From Apostichopus japonicus (taxonomy: Eukaryota; Echinodermata; Holothuroidea; Aspidochirotida; Stichopodidae), in the NCBI RefSeq assembly GCF_037975245.1, contig NC_092566.1:5456001-5520000 (forward strand): a DNA stretch of 64,000 bases, written 5' to 3'. Each line of letters starts with the position of its first letter. The stretch's first letter is position 1. The notes beneath the pieces are model-generated. The model searched no databases and was not told the DNA's origin. It worked only from the letters and a program-made list of their open reading frames with translations. The position numbers and the translations under genes were made by a program. Positions 12,171 through 23,789 of this stretch are shown here, one piece after another.

Positions 12171-13286
12171 GTATCCAGGGGGGGGGGGGCGTTGGGGGCG
12201 CGCGCCCCCCGGGTAAGAAAAAGAGGAGAGAAAAAAAAGAGAAGAAAAAAGGAAAAAAGAGGGGAAAAAAGAGCAGGAAGGAGAGGAAGGAAGGGAAAAG
12301 AAAAAGAAGAAAGAAGAAAGAGAGAAAAAGGAGAAAAGGAGGGAGCAAAAGAAAAACGCGAAGACACCGGGAAGAGAAAGAGGAACAGTGACATCATTAC
12401 AGCGCTGAAGGGTAGCCAGTGACGGATTTCGTAAAAGTGTGACTTACCAAACCCCTTACACCGACAACTCCATTTTTTGACGTTTCCATTTTCCTCTCTC
12501 ACTAATGATCTATATATATATACTATATATGGTCTATCATAACGCGTGTGTAGAATTGTGCTATGAAACCAACTGTGGCTGGTCTCGAACTCTACCGTGT
12601 AGTCGGAGAACATGACGCATTTTTGGATGGGGGCGACCGCCAGCCCCCCCCCCCCATTCAGCATTTTTTTTAAATGATATCGCTAAGTAATTTCAAAATG
12701 GAAAGTGCTTAGAGGCAACTTACAAGGCCTGGGAAGTGTCATTTCCAGCGATCTGGGAGACATTTTCGGCCAAAATTTGCTTGTACGCTTCACGCCAACC
12801 TATGGTGGCGCTACGCTTAGATAATTTGCCTACAGGCTTCGCCCCTCCCTTGGCAAATTCCTCGCTACGCGACTGTTCGAAATTGTAACGCAAACAGCAG
12901 ATATCACATCATATTAGTGAGCATGAAAATGGCGTTCCTGGATGAAAAGCCTCAAAATTGTCCGACTTGCCTGAAAAATAACCAACAGTTTTCGCGCGCT
13001 TCGCGCGCGTTCAACCGGTTCATGTTATTAAACCTATAAGCAAGCATCGTTTATTAAATCGCATGCCATCGTGTACCGTACGGTCCGTTAAAATTGCGCA
13101 GTATACCGCGGGATGCTAATGTAAACAACGACATGTCTCATGTAGATGTATAAAAAGCATGGAGGTCCAATTATGTCAAAACTCTCTTTTACATTAGTAA
13201 TGGCGAATTAGGGGCTGCACCCCCGCCGCGCAGTGGCGGAGCGTCCATACGGTCAGGGGGCGGATGCCCCCCCCCCCTGACGGTAA
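12171..13286 (+). mobile_element. Inverted-repeat arm A (MITE-like element, terminus CAGGTGCGTATCC)
   Basis: Starting at CAGGTGCGTATCC, this 1.1-kb stretch is the reverse complement of 21337-22497, with small differences. Landmarks in order: G/C-run, polypurine tract, tatatatata block, caaaacatgacgc region, the motif ctatggtggcgctacgctta, and at about 13236 the start of a CAGTGGCGGAGC MITE. Outside 12171 the flanks of the two arms are unrelated, so 12171 is a real element end. No transposase is visible. Confidence 0.75.
12213..12400. repeat. Polypurine (A/G) tract of ~190 bp
   Basis: The plus strand is almost exclusively A and G from about 12213 to 12400. The inverted arm carries the matching pyrimidine tract at about 22300-22455. 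Open frames across it encode only Lys/Glu/Arg-rich or Phe/Ser/Leu-rich low-complexity peptides and are not genes. Confidence 0.9.
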
Positions 13287-13424
13287 GTAACCACTTTCGG
13301 TGATCATGCACTGAAGAAGAACTAGTTTTCACTTTCGGTGATCATGCACTGAAGAAGAGCTAGTTTTGCTCGAAAGCTCTGCAAAAACCAAACATTGGCT
13401 GTTTTACTTCCAATCACTTACCTA

Positions 13425-13427
<3 letters not shown>

Positions 13428-13507
<80 letters not shown>
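13428..13507. repeat. (TA)n microsatellite
   Basis: About 40 uninterrupted TA dinucleotides upstream of the diverged sulfotransferase-like gene. Confidence 0.98.
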
Positions 13508-13510
<3 letters not shown>

Positions 13511-14232
13511 CTTTATCAAGGAATGAGGTGCAAACTACCGACTCCGTGTATATAAGTAAAAACTTTAAAACCAATTCCCCTGAGCTGAGACGCACCAGCG
13601 AACAAACTGTATTCGGAGCGCACAGACGGACCAGCAAGATGTGAAAAGCTTAAATATCCAATTGACGTCCAGCACAGCCATTCATTAAGTTATTACTGGC
13701 TTTAATGGTAAGGGCTTCGATTATTTTTCTTTTACTGGTATTGGGTAAGTTATGATATTGTGTGAGAAAAAGGGAGCTCACTTTGACTTTGGAATTGGCC
13801 TTGTGTTGTTGTGCTGGCTGTTAGAAAAATGAAGAGTGTGGCTGCGTGAAGTTACTGGAAATTTATGGAGACCTGAGAGATCGAGCGAAAGAATTGGGAC
13901 AGTGTGCGGATACAAGTAGTGATAGAATACAAGTTACTGAACATTATAAATATTCTCTCATGCTTATCTTTGGATTTCTGAACTGAGTTCCACGCTTCCG
14001 CAAGAAACTTTGCAGCTGTTGTCGGGACTATACTTATACACCCATCCTCTACTCGACAGTTTCAGGAAGAAAGTTTGTTGAGCAGAAAATTATTTTCGCT
14101 TTCCTGTTATTTTGGTAGGTAGCAATTCTTCGTCGTAAGCTCTACAAGTCATGTGACTCGATACCGATCAAGCCTCTGAACTGTCTGATAACAAATTGTT
14201 GTAATAATTGATCAACCATTCTATACCAGTAC
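13508..14232. other. Upstream region of the first sulfotransferase-like gene
   Basis: No open frame of note and no recognisable TATA box. It lacks visible similarity to the upstream regions of the three intact paralogues, consistent with this copy being older or separately derived. Confidence 0.4.
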
Positions 14233-15612
14233 ATGACTATGGCGCGATCATCAACCGAAGCTACCCGGCTGTTCCTGTGGTCCTTACCTCGATCGTGCAG
14301 CACCGCCTTCTCGAAGTGCATGACCTTTGTCGACGACATCGACGTCTGGATGGAACCCTACTGCGCATGTCACTTTAACGAAACGTTCTACAATCCGAAT
14401 TTCATGGTTGGAAATCCGCACGCAGAGGACATGAGGAGGACGTTGGCGAGAAACGAAGCCAGTGAATTTATGAAAGCAACTATAGAGAGAAGATGAAGAA
14501 AAAAATCGAAGGGAATCCGAATGTGATCGATCAGAAAGAAATAAGGTATAACCATCCCAAAATATCGATGACTTTTAATATACGAGTAGTAAAACATGTT
14601 ATCAAAGCATAGAGTGTCAATTCGCATCCAAGATCACGTTGTTTTATTTTTAAGTTATTTTTAACGAAAAAGTCTTACAGCATTTTGTACTCTCAAAAAT
14701 CGGTCTGATAACGCTGGATAATGGCCTTAGTGAAGATGACGGATCAATGGAGCAATTTAGGTGCATATTAATATGTTACTGTAAAGTGTGGCAGGGGGTG
14801 GGGTGGGGGGTTGGATAGGGAACATTTCTTACAGTTTTAATAGGAGGGTCTTACTCTCAACATGCTAGTGTTTGCCAAAGTTTTTGCGTAACATGCATGG
14901 AAGAAATTTTAGGCTCATATTATATCTCTCTTGATATGTATTCTTTTTTTATAGTTATTCTTGGGTGCAACAACAGTTGGAGAAACCAACACCAGGGAAG
15001 AAGGTTATTTTTATCAAAGAACCATCACTCGCCATTATTGATCGTCTCGAGTCTTTACCCTGCAACGTTCAATGCCGTCAGAGCTTTATGATTCGGCATC
15101 CTGTTGAAATGTACACCTCGTATCGCGAAATGATTCTACGCAGGCTCGACCAAGACGAGCTGGGTAGGGAACCGTTTCGTATTGATAATGTTTTCCCGTT
15201 CATACCAATAAAAGATCTCTTCCAGATTCAATATAGACTCTGGAAATATTTTCAAAAAACTTCAGATTTCGAGCCCGTTGTTATTGACGCGCACGATATA
15301 CTAACTAACGCAAGAGATATTCTCCCGAAATATTTCGAAAAAGTTGGCATCCCTTTTAAAGAGAGATACTTGCAATGGGATGCTAGTGATAACTCTATCA
15401 TTAAGAAATGGAAGGGATCGGCTGACTTTGTACTTCTTGAAACGAAGACCAATGTCTACTCCCGTGCTGTAAATTCTAGTCGATTCGAAACCCCAAAGGC
15501 ACAGAGAGGGACACTATCAAACCCAGAAAGGAAACTGACTTCAGAACTGAAAGAATTGGTGGAGGGCGCTCTACCATTTTACGAAGATATGTATCAAAAT
15601 AGATTACAGTAG
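14233..15612 (+). pseudogene. Diverged sulfotransferase-like gene with exon-1 frameshift
   Basis: Two exons match the intact paralogues at 34-57 kb. Exon 1 (ATG at 14233, or 14239 by alignment) encodes LFLWSLPRSCSTAF, the P-loop-like 5'-phosphosulfate-binding loop, then VWMEPY and FNETFYNPNF. Its donor is aaataag/gtataa at 14545/14546. Exon 2 starts at 14955 after a T-rich tract ending atag and runs to the TAG at 15610-15612. It contains FMIRHPVEMYTSYREM, the 3'-phosphate-binding strand and helix, and ends FYEDMYQNRLQ. Relative to the paralogues, exon 1 has a net +2 nt around 14470-14492 (an AG-rich stretch), which creates a TGA at 14494-14496 before the splice site. The conserved end IDQKEI is intact in the shifted frame. 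It is a recent pseudogene, or carries an assembly error. The intron is 409 nt and lacks the MITE found in the other three copies. Confidence 0.8.
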
Positions 15613-16113
15613 ATTTGACCATGGCAATACATAAGGTACACTTAGTACGGATCTATATAGTATCAGTAGTTGCGGACATGTAAGACCAGATGATCGCAAA
15701 TGTCGTTTTCTTAAACTTTGTCATACAGCAAGCACCAGACAAAATTTCAAGATCAACCATAACATTAATCGTCCAGTGTGAACCGGGATAATTGGGTGCC
15801 ATCGATTAAAAACTGTCGACATATTCTATAAGGCAAATAATTTTGATATACGATGTAGAACATTCAAAACCTGCTAAAAGAAAGTTGATGTTAATTTTAG
15901 CTCTCAGACAAATGACCCTTGAAACATTTGAGGCTCAACCCCCCCCCCCCCCACTTTAACAACCATTATAGGAGGTCCCTGGGTAAAATTATTTACATAT
16001 CTTAATTACTAAAGAATCCAGTCACTTTTGGCAATAGAACCTAGGTATTGTTGGAAAGGTATTGAAATGAGGTTTCCAAAAATGTCTTTGGTTTTCAGAA
16101 TTGAGCTAATTAC
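15613..16113. other. No gene seen (3' flank of diverged copy)
   Basis: AT-rich 3' flanking sequence with a poly-C run at about 15940-15952. No motif was recognised. Confidence 0.45.
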
Positions 16114-16270
16114 AGGCGCGTATTCAGGATTTTCAAACCCGGGGGGCGCGAATTACTATCTAAGCGGAGCGCCACCATCGGTTGGCGCGCAGCGTACAAG
16201 AAAATTTCTGGTTTTGAAACCCCCCAGATCACCGGAAACGGCACTTCTCGGGCTTGAAATGACCAACCAG
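16114..16270 (+). mobile_element. MITE fragment with the CTAAGCGGAGCGCCACC module
   Basis: It begins CAGGCGCGTATTCAGG, close to the terminus of the inverted arms (CAGGTGCGTATCC). It contains the module tatctaagcggagcgccacc and ggttggcgcg...cgtacaag shared with at least seven other places in the window. The right end is not resolved. Confidence 0.55.
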
Positions 16271-16799
16271 ATGTACACTTTTTTCCCTGAGAACCAAGTA
16301 TTTCCTAATAGTTTTTTTTCCATCCATAACCTTTTTGAAGATTGTCAACCCGGCACACATCATGTTCGACCTGATCGCATCTCCTGTGGGTGTTTGCTTT
16401 TGTAGGTGATTCTACGTCGCGGCCCACAATACCCGTCAGCCCACTTTTCAAGGTTTTAAGCCCCATATTTGTTCAGAATTTGAAAATTCACATTCCTCGT
16501 GAATAAACTCACTTCAAAACATACCCATAATCTTGTACAAAATTTCATCTATGGACAACCAATATAGAAAAAACTTCCTTCAACCCCTAACAGACCGGTC
16601 AAAATTGCACGAGTAGAGGGAAGTGTGATGTAGAATGTTGGTCAGAAATTTTCGAAAATTCAGACACAGTTAATTTATTGGTGTACAAATATTGCAACCT
16701 GTTATAACGGCTATTATAAAACTTGGTTGAAGGAAATGAAAAAATAGCAGATATTTCCGAAACCGAACACTACACACATAGGCGTAGGAGGCGCGGCGG

Positions 16800-19700
16800 C
16801 AGTGGCGGAGCTAGGGGTATTGGTCAGGAGTGGCGAGAATGGTCTGAAGGGGCGCTCTCGACACTATCAGAGCCGTATATAGAGAGAGTTTGGCCAACTG
16901 GCGATTTGTGACGTCACACGCAAACCATGGGCATCAAAATAGGTCCAGTTGTCGTTACCAGTTGCGCGAAACACGAAAAACACCACACACAATATATAGC
17001 AGCTTTGCACACTGTGCTCGTTGCGAACAAACGAAGCGACTCAGAATGTCAGATTTTGACAGGCATACGAGGAACAAAATGGATATCAGGTAATGAATTA
17101 GAGTATGCGTTATTTAATGACATTTACGTTTATCTTCACACCTGAAATGCATAGAAAACTAGCTGAAAACCTGTCATTACACTTGTTTTATTTTACGCCT
17201 CATACTACTAGTCCTACTTTAGTCATACAAACGAAAAGCACACATCACAGTCCTGGCTAGGCTAGATTACAGACGCACAACTATAGCATCAGGCCTACAT
17301 TAATAGATCCTTCAATTAAATAAAGTAGACCTACACATAAAATGACAATTTATGCTTCACTGATCTTTTCAGGTTTGCCAAAAAGTAGTTGTACCAGAGG
17401 TCATTGTATTAAACTCCAGAAGTTACATAGTAGGATTAATATTCGGCATAACTTTTTCTCTAAAGTCTAATACAACTTATACAAGGGTTGTGAATGGATG
17501 AATGGTTTGCCTGAGAAGGTTGAATTGCAAGTAGTGTGAATGGGTTTAAGAATACTTTGGATGAGTACATTAAGCATTGTAATTGGGTATGACATTTGAT
17601 GTCCTCGGTTTTATTCCTCTCATATAGCCTTAGGGTCCTTAATGGGGACTTGAATGTCTCTCCTGGTCTTTTTTTCTACTAAACTAAACTATATACTTGA
17701 GTGTAGGAGTTAGCAATAGTTGGGAGTCTGTGGGCAAACCTAAGAATGATATTGTGGTGTTAATTTCTCAGGAATGTAGTACTAGGCTATAGTAGGTGCA
17801 ACAGATTGAATGGGTCTGTCGAGAAAAAAAAAACCTGCAACAACTGAATACTGGTGTATGTTGTAGCTTATGTATTTTCCATTAACATATATACTATACG
17901 GTCATGTCCTTAATAAGGTTTCATGGATCACACTGACATAGTGTGCCTACTTGTCAGTGTTGTCAACTGAGCACAGGGCTGATGACATCATTCAGTTTGT
18001 TATTATGCAGACAGCAAATGGCCATAATGATAATTATTAATTGTTACTTATTCTTCATACTGCCCTTACTTGCCTTACCTGAACAGTGATGTATAAAAAT
18101 GCAAGAAGTCGTTAAGCTTTTCATTTAAGAATCGTTTCAGCCTGTCCTATTTCAAACATATGATTGGCAGGTTTCCGCGTTACATAGCTTATCAAAATGG
18201 AGCTGTTCTGTAAAGCAAGAAAATCACACATATGCATGCATACAAACACACTCATATATAACAATTTCTGAATATCTTTTCAGCTGCCCAAAGGTACTGG
18301 AATGCAAGCTCTGTTGGGTGAATTAAAAAACCCTCATTGTACTCTTTTATCATGGTCAGCGTAGCTGGAACCAGCAATGATGGTGATGTGGATTTGACAG
18401 TACCTAGACACGAATTCAATAGCTGCTTTGTGTTGAAGTGGGCTCAACTTGCTCAAGGCCATGACAGGATGACGACTAGACATTAGGATGAGTTATCTGT
18501 TGCAGAGCTCTATAAACCAGGCAGTTGTTAAAACATCCATTGGGTGACCCTCACAGTCTACCAGGCACTGCATCGCAGAAGCAAAATGAAGTGTGTGTTA
18601 TACCTTCATCTTATGAGAGTGGAATGGTATCAGTGTGGCCTCTGTCAATTTGGCTTCAAGTCTTTGTTTTCTTGAAAGCTGAGAAGATCTTTCATTGGTT
18701 TCACACTGACCTCTGTACTTGACAATTCATGTGTATTTGCCAGCTCAGGAGGAAGCCAGATTTTAATTACATTAACCAATGCTGACTTTTTTTTGGACAT
18801 GTGGTACATCTGCAAGGAGGTGAAGGAAGCAGTTGGAGTTGCATGGATGTGGAATCTTGTTGATAGTCTGGCAGTCTTATCCACAGATTATCCCAAAGCT
18901 TCTCCACATTGCCACATTCAGAACTTGCAGGAATCTAACGAAGCACCCATCAAGGGAATTTGTTTGTATAATTATTGAAAGCTGTGACCTTCTGATGTGA
19001 CAGACTAATGTGAAATAAAGGGCAGTAGATTACCTTGTAAATGAACCTTGTTATTGTTTGATTGTATCTAATGTTTGCAAAATTTTAAGTTGCATGCTAC
19101 CAATTGAAACATAATTCTTTCTCTATTAATGGGATAAAAATACTTCTCCTTAAAGGGTGTGGAGACTCCCGCACAAAGAAACGTCTCATGCCGGTTATCT
19201 GACCTAGTTTCGAATGCGGTGTAGCAGAAGTGTTAGACACCACCATTGACCCCAGAAAATACGCATACAGCTTGCTACCATCTGTAAAAAGACATTAGTG
19301 TACAGTCAATACAAACATCACAGTCAATACCCACAACACAGTGCACATAGCAGCGTGGACATCTCAGGTCTAGATAAAAGATAACAAGGTCTCAGGTTTC
19401 ATTACTGTCTGCATTTTGTAGCGACACAAAAAAAACTTCACTTGCAAGCAACGGAAAGTAAACTTTTTCAGAGCGCGGCATGCGGTTTAGGGCAAGTCTT
19501 CAATACCTTTAAATATACTGCATCGGTTGTTGTCACTTGATCATTTGCTTGTGTGTGAGCTAAACAGCTTAAATAATAAGTAAAAAAATAATACAAACTT
19601 TCAAATTGCCAGATATTTACTTACTCAAAATCATTATCCAATCATGATTTGTTGCTATTCTTGAGTCCATTATTCAGATGATGAGGCAGATTCCCTTCAA

Positions 19701-21386
19701 CTCTCCATGATGAAGGTAAAACCTTATATCTTAACCAACTGCCATTGAGTGTCCATTTGAAAGTTTCAAACACACAAGTGCATTGATTAAAACAAAGACT
19801 TTATTGCTGTGGTTGCAGGAACTGGATTTCAGTCTAGTAGTCACTCACCAGGTTTGTCATTATCACAGTCTGCTAACTGTAGCTTTTTATGTTAGGAGTT
19901 TTTCTTCAGAGCACATGTCACCTTTGATTTGTAAAAAAAGTCCTGAAATTCAGGGAATTAAAATTTACTGTCTAAAGATAATTTAAAAAGATTTTTTTAA
20001 CTTCAATCGTCAATGTGGGTGTCAATTAAGGGAATAAGGAGGTACTGATGCAACTTTGATAAATGATAGTTGACTGCATCCAAATTAAACCAAGGCCTAG
20101 GCTAAACTTTTGAAGAAGAAAAAATTAGGCTGAATTCATGTTAGCCTAAAAAGGCTAGGCCAATGCTGACAATTAACACAAACCAAGATCATTTAACCAT
20201 TTGGGCACTTGTTTATGGCATACTAAAAGGGTCTATATAATTAGGCCTGTATGTGTACACAACCCACAAGTTGCCAATGAGTATAGACCTAGCCTAACTA
20301 GTTTAGGCCTAGGCTACTTTGTTTTCCTTAGACCTAGTTGAATTGGGCCTTATACTGTGCCATATTATGTAATGTGCTATAACAGTTGTAGTAATAGCAA
20401 GAATGGTCCAGGTCTAACTAAGCCCAGGCTTAACTTATGCTTCGGGCTTAACTAAGGATTAGGGCTTTACGTGATGCCTAGAGGCTAGCCCACCCTTTTA
20501 CATTAAACTAAAAGTGATACTTTTTTAGCCTGGCTAGGCATACAATAACTAGGAATTAGGATAACTATATGTGCGACTGAAACTGCCATGCCTATGATTA
20601 GGAGAGCTGGCATAATGAAATCGAATTTGTGGATCGTAAAACGAGAGAGAATAGCCATGCATGTAATTACAGAAACCAGTCTGAACGTAAAATTCTCGCA
20701 TTGCTTGTACATTACTCGTATTACACTAGGGCCTATGGCTAGTATGGGCCTAGGCTACACAGACTTTTTTTCATTAGATCTCCATCTTGTTCTTTCTACT
20801 TCCAAAAATTCCTCTTCTTTTATGGTCAGTCGGATAATCAAACAACAATATCCATGTTCTGACCGATTGCAGCATCTCCAGCACCATTTCTTTCATAATT
20901 TCGTACTTTTTTCGTGTACACAAACGATAGTCTATACACTGTGAGTATGCGTGTCGTCTGCTATAAAGTTTTCAAGTGGACCTATTTTACCACCCTGTGT
21001 GGGCGTTTTCCCTCTCGACCAATCCAAATCGGTTACATGGTTGGCCAAACTCTCTCTATATACGGCTCTGGACACTATCTAAGCGGAGCGCCACCACTGG
21101 TTGGCGCGTAGCGTACAGAAAATTTTTGAGTAAAGATACTCCCTAGATCGCAGGAAATGACCCTTTCCGGGCCTGGCTAATTTGCAGATAAACGAAGAAT
21201 AAGGTGTCATCGCCAAATTACACCAACAAAATGTGACAAATGTCAATAAGTAGATGAGAGCGCAATAAAAAAGTCAATAATCTAGAATAATTCAAAAGTG
21301 GTAAAGAGCTGAAAAAGGCGCCAGCAGTCCACTTGAGTCCGTCAGGGGGCATCGGCCCCCCTGACCATATGGACGCTCCGCCACTG
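16800..21386. mobile_element. hAT-type MITE (~376 bp) split by a 4.2-kb element
   Basis: The outer TIRs are CAGTGGCGGAGC at 16800 and its complement GCTCCGCCACTG ending at 21386. Direct duplications CGCGGCGG flank them at 16792-16799 and 21387-21394. Without the inner element (16868-21070) the MITE would be about 376 bp. An 8-bp duplication and a CAG-initial TIR are hAT hallmarks. The same junction with cgcggcgg occurs in arm A at about 13236, so this insertion predates the arm duplication. Confidence 0.8.
16868..21070. mobile_element. hAT-type element, 4.2 kb, 31-bp TIR
   Basis: The left end at 16868 starts CAGAGCCGTATATAGAGAGA and continues through tttggccaac. The exact inverted copy ends at 21070 (about 21040-21070). 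The 8-bp target GACACTAT is duplicated at 16860-16867 and 21071-21078. Length, TIR start and duplication size fit the hAT superfamily. Interior frames are short. One at 16927-17090 ends at a donor-like atcag/gtaatg and another, at 18793-18978, has no recognised domain. I see no BED finger or hAT dimerisation (hATC) motif, so it is probably non-autonomous or carries an unrecognised, intron-rich gene. 20080-20500 is rich in taggcct motifs. Confidence 0.85.
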
Positions 21387-22497
21387 CGCGGCGGGGGTGC
21401 AGGCCCTAATTCGCCATTACTAATGTAAAAGAGAGTTTTGACATAATTGGACCTCCATGCTTTTTATACATCTGCATGAGACATGTCGTTGTTTACATTA
21501 GCATCCCGCGTTATACTGCGCAATTTGAACGGACCGTACGGTATATGATGGCATGCGATGTAATAACCGATGCTTGCTTATATGATATTGACATGAGCAC
21601 GTTGAATTTTTGGTTATATTTTCAGGCAAGTCGGACAGTTTTGAGGCTTTTCATCCTGGAACGCCATTTTCATGCTCACTGATATGATGTGATATCTGCT
21701 GTTTGCGTTACAAATTCAAACAGGCGCGTAGCGAGGAATTTGCCAAGGGAGGGGCGAAGCCTGTAGGCAAATTATCTAAGCGTAGCGCCACCATAGGTTG
21801 GCGCGAAGCGTACAAGAAAATTTTGGCCGAAAATGCCTCCCAGATCGCTGGAAATGGCACTACCCAGGACCATTTGTTAGCGCGAAGCGTACAAGCAAAT
21901 TTTGGCCGAAAATGTCTCCCAGATCGCTGGAAATGACACTTCCCAGGCCGTGTAAGTTGCCTCTAAGCACTTTCCATTTTGAAATTACTTATCGATATCA
22001 TTTAAAAAATGCTGAATGGGGGGGGGGGCGGGCGGGTGGTCGCCCCCATCCCAAAATGCGTCATGTTCCCCGACGACACGGTCGAGTTCAAGACCAGCCA
22101 CAGTTGGTTTCATAGCACAATTCTACACACGCGTTATGATAGACCATATATAGTATATATATATATAGATCATTAGTGAGAGAGGAAAATGGAAACGTCA
22201 AAAAATGGAGTTGTCGGTGTAAGGGGTAAGGTGAGTCACACTTTTACGAAATCATTGATCCGTCACTGGCTACCCTTCAGCGCTGTAATGATGTCACTGT
22301 TCCTCTTTCTCTTCCCGGTGTCTTCGCGTTTTGCTTTTACTCCCTCTTTCTCTCCTTTTTCTCTCTTTCTTCTTTTTCTTTTCCCTTCCTTCCTCTCCTT
22401 CTCCTCTTTTTTCCTTTTTTCTTCTCTTTTTTTTCTCTTCTCTTTTTCTTACCCGGGGGGCGCGCGCCCCCAACGCCCCCCCTTGGATACGCACCTG
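21337..22497 (-). mobile_element. Inverted-repeat arm B (partner of 12171-13286)
   Basis: It reads on the minus strand from CAGGTGCGTATCC at 22497 inwards, with the same landmarks as arm A, including the pyrimidine version of the purine tract. The flank beyond 22497 (aattacatatgc) is not a duplicate of the arm A flank (gtggctata). The pair is therefore not proved to be the two ends of one insertion. Confidence 0.75.
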
Positions 22498-23226
22498 AAT
22501 TACATATGCAATTATGCAAATGAGGTCATTCTATAGAAACTGTACTTTGCTTTTCCCATTTGAAATAATTTTGATAAAATCTTTTGGACTTTTGATAGTT
22601 TGATGAGTTCAAGACATGTTATTTAATAACTAAAACATAAGTTGACGTTTGAATGTGAGGGATATGGGTGATTTTTGACGTTTCGTTAAATTTTCATTCA
22701 CGAATAAATTATAATATTTTACAGGCTTTCGAATTTATGGTTTATATCAAAGTCATGGTCTCCATGCTGGTCAAGGGCTCTTCTGGAGTGATAAGTAGAG
22801 GCTGTTGTGCCTACACATCATCTTTGACATCTCAGTTGTTGCTATAACTGGAACAAGGGTCTCATAAAAGGCTAATTAGTATGCGCATAATTTAAAATTT
22901 GTATAAACAATACACAAAAAATGAGAAACAAATTGCTTTTGACTTCAAACGTATTATTTATTTAAACCAGTTAAACCATCCCTCTCCCCTCAATGATATC
23001 TACTACCAGGTTGCCACCCTCCCTAATACCCCCACCCCCTCCCTCACCCACATGAATCCCTTCCCATAGCAACATCTATGTAATGTAAAAACATATATGC
23101 TTATTGTAAATAGATGTATAATCAATAGTCCCAATCAAGGTTACAACAGTAACGTAGGACAATGTTTAACCAAATTTACCCCCTCTAGTACTCTGCATTA
23201 TACCCCCCCCCCCTGCACTTCACAGT
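22498..23226. other. No gene seen
   Basis: AT-rich sequence with several C-runs (about 22980-23050 and 23200-23215). A minus-strand exon candidate begins just to the right. Confidence 0.5.
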
Positions 23227-23367
23227 TTAATCACTAGTCCCTCCATCAAGGTTGTGACAGTCTCTTGGCGGTGCTGGTTGTTCTGCACCAGTAGTGCCAA
23301 CATCTGCTTCGGGGGGTGGTGGAGGAATGGGCAGGTCTTCCTGTTGTTCTACAGTGATATTCTGTAA
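23227..23367 (-). CDS. Candidate 3'-terminal exon, proline-rich tail, unknown gene
   Basis: On the minus strand a long pyrimidine tract ends tttttatag at about 23368, followed by an open frame reading NITVEQQEDLPIPPPPPEAD and then VGTTGAEQPAPPRD, with a TAA at 23229-23227. The amino-acid composition and the good acceptor suggest real coding sequence. The upstream exons were not found, and the region to the right is a LINE. No family was recognised. It could be the tail of a mobile-element protein or of a lost host gene. Confidence 0.35.
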   Translation of the reverse strand, partial: LQNITVEQQEDLPIPPPPPEADVGTTGAEQPAPPRDCHNLDGGTSD

Positions 23368-23789
23368 CTATAAAAAAAAAAATACAAAAAAAAAGGTAAG
23401 CTATAACACAACACATATTTACTATACAAGGCGGGAGATAAGTCGGTTGAGCTATGGGCATCCTAGTTTATACAATTCCCATTTTTCTCATGAATGTATG
23501 CCTTGTATCTAAATTATAGGGGCGAAGAGCCTAGTTTTCATTTTTATGCATTGGGTGGACCAGGGCAACTCCCTGGGTGGACTGAAACACTAATTGCTCC
23601 TTTCTCTTCCGTTGCAATACGGTACCAACCCAATAAACTTGATTATCCTAACGATTTCAAGTTTATTAATCTTATCAATTACCCACTAAACTACGTGACC
23701 TATACATGTAATACAATGGTTCAGTCCTTCGTAACGATGAGCCATATGCCGAACCCTATTGTACTATACTACTCTCAACTTTACTACTA

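Noticed and set aside
11981-12664. 227-codon minus-strand frame and overlapping plus-strand frames at 12057-12422
   Set aside because: They run through a polypurine/polypyrimidine tract in a MITE-like repeat; the inverted copy at 22 kb does not keep the same frame.
16890-17145. Putative transposase start inside the hAT-type element
   Set aside because: Short frames without a BED finger or any hAT motif; only a donor-like site at 17091, insufficient to call a gene.
12171-22497. Calling the two inverted arms the ends of a single giant transposon
   Set aside because: The outer flanks (gtggctata and aattacat) are not a target duplication; kept only as an open question.
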